This document shows positions 11,501 to 20,500 of a stretch of DNA of 24,787 nucleotides, piece by piece. The DNA comes from Baffinella frigidus. Its lineage: Eukaryota; Cryptophyceae; Cryptomonadales; Baffinellaceae. The notes under the pieces are model-generated. The model was not told the origin of the DNA. It did no database searches and was given only the letters and a program-made list of their open reading frames with translations. Position numbers and translations under genes: made by a program. Location: NCBI GenBank assembly GCA_026770585.1, contig MU647982.1, forward strand, positions 1-24,787. The letters run 5' to 3'. Numbering within the stretch: the stretch's first letter is position 1; each line of letters starts with the position of its first letter.

Positions 11501-14500
11501 GGATTCGGTGTGAGTTCTGGTGCATTCTACATGAAAGTCGATGATGCGTTGTGGGAAACGTGGTCTTTCGTATCAGTGTCTGGGTGGGTAACCGTTTCCC
11601 CTTCTCCAAACTGGCAGCTGGGCACCGGTGTGCACTCTCTGTATATCGGTATGCACGAGACCCGGGCTGCGGTGTCGCATATCAGATTCGCTACCGGGGA
11701 AGCGGGTGATTCTGGTTCGTGTTACTTCTACACGGACGGGGATCCGAGCTCTGCGGTATGTACACAGTGTCCAACACGCCACGGATCTGTAGAAGGGGCT
11801 GATACCGTTTCGGGGTGCCATCTGTGTGATGCAGGGGGTGTCTTTGATGAAGCGAGCAACAGGTGCGTCCCGTGCGTGGCGGGGACGGTGGGGGTGAAAT
11901 CCCCGGGAGGTTGGTCCACCTGTGACACGTGTCCCATCGGGACCAGTAGTACCATGGGTTCGACAGAGTGCACACCGTGCGCGTCCGGTTACTATGCGGA
12001 CACGGTAGGGTCTCCGTCGTGTACATCGTGCCCCATTGGCAATATGATGACCTCTGCGACTATCAACACCTGCAGCTGTATATGGGGGTCATACTTCCAC
12101 AACAACGTGTGTACAGAATGTCCACAAGGAACGTTTCGCTCTGAATACCAGCTCACTGACCACCTATCATGCGCACCATGTCCCGATAACTCGCTTACAA
12201 CCGGGACGGGGTTTGACCACTGTGTCTGCTATGATCGATACGTCGCAAATTGGACCACTTTTCTAGGCACGGGACACCTACCCGATATGTACAATATATC
12301 ATCACAGTTTAGGGTGTACGATCCAGCCGAGGGATGTATACCGAGTCCATACTTCGAATGCCCTGCAAACCAGTACCAATTCGGCGCGCTCGGTTGTGCA
12401 GACTGTCCCGAGATGTCAACGAGCCCATTGGGCGCCTATGGTATAACGTCTTGTATATGCCACGAGGGATTTGGTGGTCCAGACGGGTGTACGGCATGTG
12501 ACATCGGGTTCTACAAGAATACAAGTGGGATGGTAGCATGTACCCTGTGTCCACGTGGTGCCGTGACAACCGGAGTTGGAAGTACCAACGAAGACCATTG
12601 TGTTTGTGACGCGGGATTCTATCGCAATCTCACCGACAGTTGCATCACGTGTCCACGAGATACATTCAAGTCATCTGTCGAAGACGAATACTGTACACAA
12701 TGTACGGGGGTCACCGCCACCACAGGCTCGACGTCATTGACACAATGTGTATGTCCAGCGGGAACGCAGAGACGGGTCCCCGGGAACCACACTTCGCAGT
12801 GTGACACGTGTGGCGAACGATCATACAATCCACAGCACAACAGAAATTGTTTGAGTTGCCCGGTGAACTCGTCGTCGTCTGACACCACGGGGGTCCATTG
12901 TCTGTGTGCACCGGGGTTGTATATGAGAACCGGTCCAGATACGCGACCACTTGAGTGTCTACCCTGTGTGGTTGGTACGTACAGCGCGGGGTATGAGAAC
13001 ACGTGTACCCAATGTCCTAGTACCACCACCACCACAGACCCGACTGGTTCGGGCGCGACGTCTATCGATGGATGTGTCTGTGGGCCTGGGTTGAAAAGAG
13101 TGTCTACACCCGACACAGCTTTGGTATGCGAACTGTGTGGAGACCCACACAAGGTCAAGTCCGGCTACGACACACTTGACACTTGTCTCGACTGTCCCGC
13201 CCGTTCGTCTAGCGGGGGTACAGGCTACAGCTTGTGCGTATGCGAAAGAGGGTATCAGATGGAGACAAACCAGTCGTTTTGTCAGCTTTGCCCTTTGTCT
13301 ACTTACACCCCATATACATTCCACCCAACGGGAATGTGTACACCGTGTAAGGTGAACGAGCGTGCCGAGGACCCACACACACAAGGGACTTTCAGGCGTC
13401 TCACTTGTGAGTGCTCCCCTGGGGCATACTTCTCCCCGTACCCATACGACGCAGCGTATGAATTGGGGGACGACTGTGTGCAGTGCACCGCTGGAAAGTA
13501 CAAATCGTCACCGGGTTCGAGCCTTGGATGCGAGAACTGTCCATCTGGTTCATACTCACAGATTGGCGCTAGTCGGTGTTCGCCATGTGCTCCAGGCACG
13601 TATTCAAATCACGACAACACTGAATTTTGTGAACCGTGTCCAGCTGGGTCTTTCTCAACAGCAGAGGGTGGAGAATCATGCGAACTGTGTCCCGATAACC
13701 GAACCTGGTCTCCACCGGGTTCCACTGAGTGCTACGAGTGTGCAGTGGATCGTGTGGGAGACCAGCATGGGGGTTGTGTGTGTCTCCCCGATCACATCCA
13801 GCGCGATAGTTTCCAAACACCGCTGTGCAACTGGCTTTCGATAGAGGGACGCTCGTGTGAAGACGATCCTGCAGCATGCAGTTGTGGGGACCAGCTGGAA
13901 TGCGACCACTGTGAGCCCGGTCTTTCAACACACGGTGTACTTGGTGCAAAGCAGTGCACCGCTTGTCCCCGGGGACAGTGGTTCCACACGGACGGGTCGG
14001 GGTGTGTGTCGTGTGTAGCACCCGAGGGTTGTAACATCGGGGAGATCATGCCGGTGTGTGTCTCTGGCGATGTGATACATGCGTGTCTCGAGTGTATCGC
14101 GACAGTGGACCCGATCGACTGTTTCGGGTACCTACAAGGGTCGGATAACTGTGTCGACACGGTCTGTATCGTCTGCAATCTTGGCCTAATCCCAGACGGG
14201 GTGGGTGGTTGTCGCGCAGCTGGGCGGCGTTCTGACAGCGTGGCCTACGAAGACGACCTGGGGCGCGTGTTCGACAGCACCGGCGTCGTGCTGTGGGGAC
14301 AGAGGAAACACGTACTGCACACGTTCTCGTATGGTCTCCACTGGACCTGTGGGATCGAACAGTACAGCGACCAACTGTATACCTCCCAAGACCCGGGGCA
14401 TGTCCTCTGGGACGGGGTGGGGCTGCCCGAGCCCGTCTTCCTGCCGGAAGGGGTTGGCACCCGCAGAACCGTCTCTGCCGACTGTCGGTATGAGAAACCG

Positions 14501-17500
14501 TGTGCCCTGTACTACATACCACACACCCTACCACAGGGTGAGACCGGAACTGACCCAGATTATGTGGACCCCCCACCCACTCGTGTCCTCGTTGGGTGTG
14601 AGATTGGTGGTGATGCAAGCGACCTCACCGACGAGGAGTGGTGGAGCACAGGAGAGTGGGAAGTGTCGATCCCAGAGAAGGACATCCTTCCAGTGGGTAT
14701 CGTGCGTGGTGAACATCACGCGTGTGTGTTGTTGCAAGTTACAGACGAAGGCACTGGAACCAATTCGCGCCGATTTGTTTACTGCTGGGGAGAATCGCAG
14801 TGGGGGAACGTACCCACTGACAACAACTACGGGGGATACCAGAGTCAGGATTCGAGCCAGGATTCGAGCCAGGATTCGAGCCAGGATTCGAGACCGGGCA
14901 ACTACTCAAACTCTAGCACGTGGGTACACATCCAGCACGGGACACAGCGGGTGTCTGGCTGGCCTCTCAACGCGCGCAAAATCGTTGCAGCAAACCGCAC
15001 GACATGTGTCGTCGACCAATCACTTCCAGGGAAACTACCAGGAGAAGCGTACGGTCGCGTGTTTTGCTGGGGACACGCGCCCGGGTTCTTCGGACGCTAC
15101 GACGGCACCGGCTACGTGGTAACGGAACCCCGAGCAATTGACATGGATACGAACCTATACGTCCGTGAACTGGTCCTCCTCGACTCCCGACTCTCCGATG
15201 GAATTGGAGGGGCGTACCAGGTCGCACTATGCATGCTGCTCCACGACTACACGATCATGTGCCGCGGAGACGCAGTGCACCAGGCACTGTTGGTGCCATG
15301 GCGCATCGCGCCCTACATGGAAAGCTTTCCGACGCGAATCGCGCTTGGCGTGGGTGGTGGCGAGCTGTGTGTCGTTTACAACTATTACGAGGTACTGTGT
15401 TGGGACGTGCGCGTATCACCCCCGAGCGCACCCACGCAAAAACCTCTCCTACCCCAGACCGGGTCGGTCATGGGTAGCTTCATAGAGCTGTTCGAACCCA
15501 CTCTGTTCTACCACCGACCATTCCCGCAAAGTGTACACGATGCGAGTGCCCCCCTAGATGATGAGTCTCATCTGCGGCTTTACGCTTCCGCGTTTGTCTA
15601 CCCCACAAACACTCCATGTGAATTCGAAGTGCCGTACTGTGGTCCTTCACATTTCCTCGAGGGCCGTGGGTCGGTGTTGTACCCACTCGAACGGCGCTGG
15701 TATTACCTCGTCAACCTCGCCGGTCTTACCGGGGGTACCACCACTACGGGAGAGAGGTTGTTGAGTCTCACACATCCGGGTGACTTGTCGATATGGTTTC
15801 ACAAGGGTCTTACAGGCCACAAATATCTAACATTGAGTACCAGCGGGAGTGCTCTTATCGACGGGCGTTCCCAAATGGTCTACATCCAACAAGGCAACTT
15901 GTGGGGTCTGGGCAACTGTTTGATGTTTGTCACTACACACACACCAGTAGGCAGCTACAACCTACACATAAACGTGAGCATCTGTGACAGCACGGTGTTG
16001 GTGCTGCAACACACCGAGCAGACCTTTATCAGTCGACTTACAACAGAGGCGACTCCGGAACTCCCCCCGCTCGACGCGACCAACCCCCGTGTCATATGGG
16101 CAGCACTGCGGACGGGACAGTACCCCGACAGGTGGCAGCCCGGGGCAACGCGGTTTGACGTAGCGAACGAATTTCTGTTGAAACCGGTGGAGCAGAGTGT
16201 CGCACAGGGGGTCTTCGCGATGAGAATGCGTCCCCCCAACGACGCGGCCACACAAACGGGGATCTGTGGACAGAACCAGTACGACAAAAACGACGGGCTG
16301 GGCCTCCCCGTGTCCTGTCAGAATTGCAGTTTCGGTACAGTCAAACCCCTCGCACATCTCACAAAATGCATCGCACGAGGGTACTCGGGGGACGACATCC
16401 CCAGCGCCTTCATGTTCATGCGCCGCGGCTTCGACGGTAGCATGCGACTGGGGTCGCGAGTCGATGACGTCGTCGCAATCGCCGACTGTGTGGTACCCAA
16501 CACGACCCCGAACCCGTACCTGCTCGACGACGCAGGCAACCCGCGCTGCTCCGACTGCCTGTCGCTGCAGTGTAAACCGTGGGAACGCAGCGGGGGAAGC
16601 TGCGACATGGACACGGGTAGCCGCGTGTGTACCCCGAAGACCTGGCCATACAACTGTCACCCGACGGGACAGGCGGTGGACAGCGATATGGAATGCATAT
16701 CCTTCCCGATGCACGTGCTCGTGGACAACCGAACCGTGGTATACGACGCAACCGCCACGACGTACGAGCACCGATACGCGACAGTTGCGGTGGAGATGCT
16801 GCCGTTGGACCAAGCGGACGCAGAGTTCGCCTCGTCCCTCCGGCTCGCACAGGCACAAATGTGGCAGGGGTCCCGGTTCACAGCAGGTTCGACATACAAC
16901 GTTCTTTCGCTGGGAGGACCCGAGAGTGTAAATGTCCTGGAGGGGTGGAAACTGGCAATCAACCCGGTTGCCACGATCGGGGTTTACTGGCTCAGCGAGA
17001 CATTGGCGTTCGATCTGTGGATGGGTGCCCTGTGCGTTCGGTACCGATACAACCGGGTCGAGGTGTTTTCCCCCAGCGGCCTGCTCGCCATGGTACACAT
17101 CCGAGGTGACACGTTCACCACCAACCAGGTCGTAGACACGGGCTCGGAAAGGTACACGCCCCTGTTTTACGTCACAAACGTAACAGTGGTACTACACACA
17201 CACGACACCAGGGCATTTGGGCTGTCTGTCTCAAACGAGATGAGCATGGTCAAGCTGTACACACTCGGGAAGACGCTGGACCTGGGGATCTCATACGACG
17301 AGCTCTACGGACACCTAACAACCAACCAATGGGGGCGGGCTGGTGTTGTCACAGCCATGGAGGTGATCGCACACCCCCCAGGGGGGGATTCAGGGGGTGA
17401 TTCAGGGGGTGATTCAGGGGGTGATTCAGGGGAAGGTGAGGCGGTGTCGGAACACGAGAAACGCTTCCTCGGCCCTTCACACTTCCGCACCCATGGTAGC

Positions 17501-20500
17501 CCCGCGGAGTCTGCACAAAGCGTGGAAGGATTTGCAGACCTGTTGTTTGGTCAAGTCTCTGACCAGCCCGAGACGGTGGTGATCCACAACGACCAGACAC
17601 TTGCGACACTCCCGCTCATCGCAGAGTGCTTTACAGAGTTATGCACGTGTACAGAGGTAAAGACCCTTGTCGTATCGAACGACCCCGACTCGAACCCGAT
17701 ACACCAACCCGGTGGCGACGCCCGCCGGCGTCTGTTGGAATCGCTACCAACCCCCGAGGAGACAGCCCATATAATACTAGACAGCCCGACCACCAACCAG
17801 CACTCTACCGCCAACCCCGAAGACGTAGTCTACATGAACGACTTCCGCCTCACCGCCCGCTTGCGTGTCAATGCATCGGATCTCCACCACATTCTCCCGG
17901 GGCTTATCCTCAGCAACCAGGCCTCAAACGGCACGGTCGGTGGCGACAACCCCGGTAAGACCGTCGGGTACGACATGCAGGTCGCGCTAGTAGCCGGACC
18001 GGTCGGATACCATCTCAGACTGGCTATCTGTGGCATAGAATACATAACAGAGGCCCTCGCAACTGACAAGTGGCACGAGGTCGCGTTCGCAGTGAAGACC
18101 AAGACGATCCTCACCATCCTACACAACAACCAGGCAATGTTGTCTAAGCGATTCGACCCAGCAAAAGACGCGCCGTGTATCATCAACAACGCTGTCATCG
18201 ACGTCGGTCGCTCACGGTCGAACCTCATCAGTCTCCCAAGTGCGGTCGGGGTCCAAATACAATACGTACTCCTGAACTCGGACGTCCGGGTGTTGGACAG
18301 CTCTACTTTCCTCGACGGCACGTTCAAAACGGATTTCGCCAGTCTCTCAGCCGCCGACCAGTTCAGGTACCAGAGACTGACAGCCGAGTCGATACAGATA
18401 ATGGAACGGCTGCTCGTCTTGTATGTGCAGGGTGCGTTCCCCAAAATGCCGATCAGCACGTACACAGAGCGGTTGGAGGACGCGGACCAGGTAAAAGGCG
18501 AAATATTCATCTACGTGCGGGTGTACACAGAGCAGGTGATGGCGGGGGCGTCGAGTGACACAATCTCCAAGTTCATGCCGAAGATGAACGCGGTGTTACA
18601 CAACGTATCGCTGCCAAGCCTCTCGTTGCTCAACGCGGGTAATCGGTTCAACACACACATCACGTCGTTTCTGGAACTCAGCTACAAGCGCACACCACCA
18701 CTTTACTGTGGGCTTGTACTGGGCACACTATCCGCGTTCGACGCGGAATGTATGTACGACGCATTGGACCTATGGTCCCACTCAATCACGTTCAACTACC
18801 GCGTAATCCAATGCAACTTTGGTAGAACCCAGGCGAACGAAGTGCAATCCGCAACACACGACTTCTCCAGACTCCGCTCGTTCCAACTCGAAGAGTCGGA
18901 CCTGAGAATGGACAACGTCACAGGGATGCGAGACACGTTCGAGAACTTCTGGGGTGGACCGGGGGCAGACAGCTCGATTGAGTTCTTTGTGCGCACCGGA
19001 CGCGACAACAGCGGCAGCCTCATGGACACTGTAATCGTCCTACCCACGCACAGCCGGTCCGCATCTGCCTCGATCCGTATCGAGAAACCGCATACCGCAG
19101 CCGATTATGTAGACTTCAAGGTGATGGCAGATGGCATGTCAATCGTATCGACCCGGTTGATAACGTCGAGGGGGTTCCAACACCTGCGCGCCATCTTCCG
19201 GACATCGGGTGAGGTGTCCCTCTGGGTAGACGGACGCCTAAAGCAAACGACCCCTTCCAGGCGGTTTTTGATGGCTAGGGGTGTCATGTGGATCGACAGC
19301 GCCATGCTTGTATTCGGTGACGCAATACGAGAACTCTCTAGCATCCACTTGTCGTACGGTACATCTGAGATATGTTCATGCAAGTCCAGTTGCCCGTTCA
19401 ACACGTACGGGGAGAGCTGTCTACCGTGTCCCGCCAACACCATGACAATATACAACCGGTCAACGTCGCTGGAAGACTGCATATGTGTTGCAGGGTTCCA
19501 CGAGGGAGACAATTCGTCGCATTGTGTACGAAACGAGGTGCAACAGCTAACGTTTTACAACGAGACCAAGCACGTGGGTCTCGGGTTTTGCCAACAGATG
19601 GTCGACACCTACGATGTCGCCTTGGATGTATGCGTGGTACCACACTTGGCCCTCGGCTGTCGGTGCGACGACAAATGTGTCTACGCGAAGGCAGGCGACC
19701 CCCCGTGCTGTAGGAACAAGTGCTCCATGTGCCCGGGACAACAACCGGGCGGTGGAGGAGGGGATTATGACATCTCGACAACCCAAAGCAACCCCCTCCA
19801 ACTGACATGTGACTGCGAATGGGACTTCGACAGTCAGCGGACACTGAACAAGGCGTTCCCGTACGTCACGGACGCGTACTGCTCCGGGTTCCTCTGTGGA
19901 CCCGGGGAGAAGATCATCCAGGGCACCTGCGCACCATGCGAGGCGGGGTCGTACAACGCGAACCTGTCAGCGTCTGCCACGTGTACATCGTGTGCCGGTT
20001 GCGCAGTCAACGAGTACCGCACAGAGTGCGGCGGGAGTTCCGCCGGCTACTGTACCAGCTGCTCGACATGCGAAAAAGGGTTCGTGTTGGCAGACTACTG
20101 CGGCCACGGCAAGGACACTGTGTGTGTCAACGCCAGTACGTGCGCGGGTGTCGGGAAAACCATGTTGAACTGTTCAGACGACACATACCACGCCGGGTGC
20201 GACCTACGGTTGAGCGATACGGGGTGGTGTGAACCGTGCCCCATCCTGGACCCGATGGAGTGCGACACGGGGTTCTTCTTGAACTTCAAGTGCAGAGGGG
20301 GCATGCACGTGTCGGCTACCCCAAACCAGTGTCTGCCGTGTAACCGTGTTATATGCCCATCAAAGGGATATTTCCCATCAAAACAGGATTGTGGTGTCCC
20401 TACCAGAGGGAGCACCATGTCGGCGGATACGATTGAATGCAGAAGTGTGTGTACAGCGCCGATTGGAGCGGTGTACATCGAACGCAGATGCCAATACGTA

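Noticed and set aside
15962-17098. Minus-strand open frame of 378 codons inside the giant gene
   Set aside because: It is antisense to a continuous, well-structured coding region in GC-rich DNA where stops are rare. It has no recognisable domain and no promoter-like sequence.
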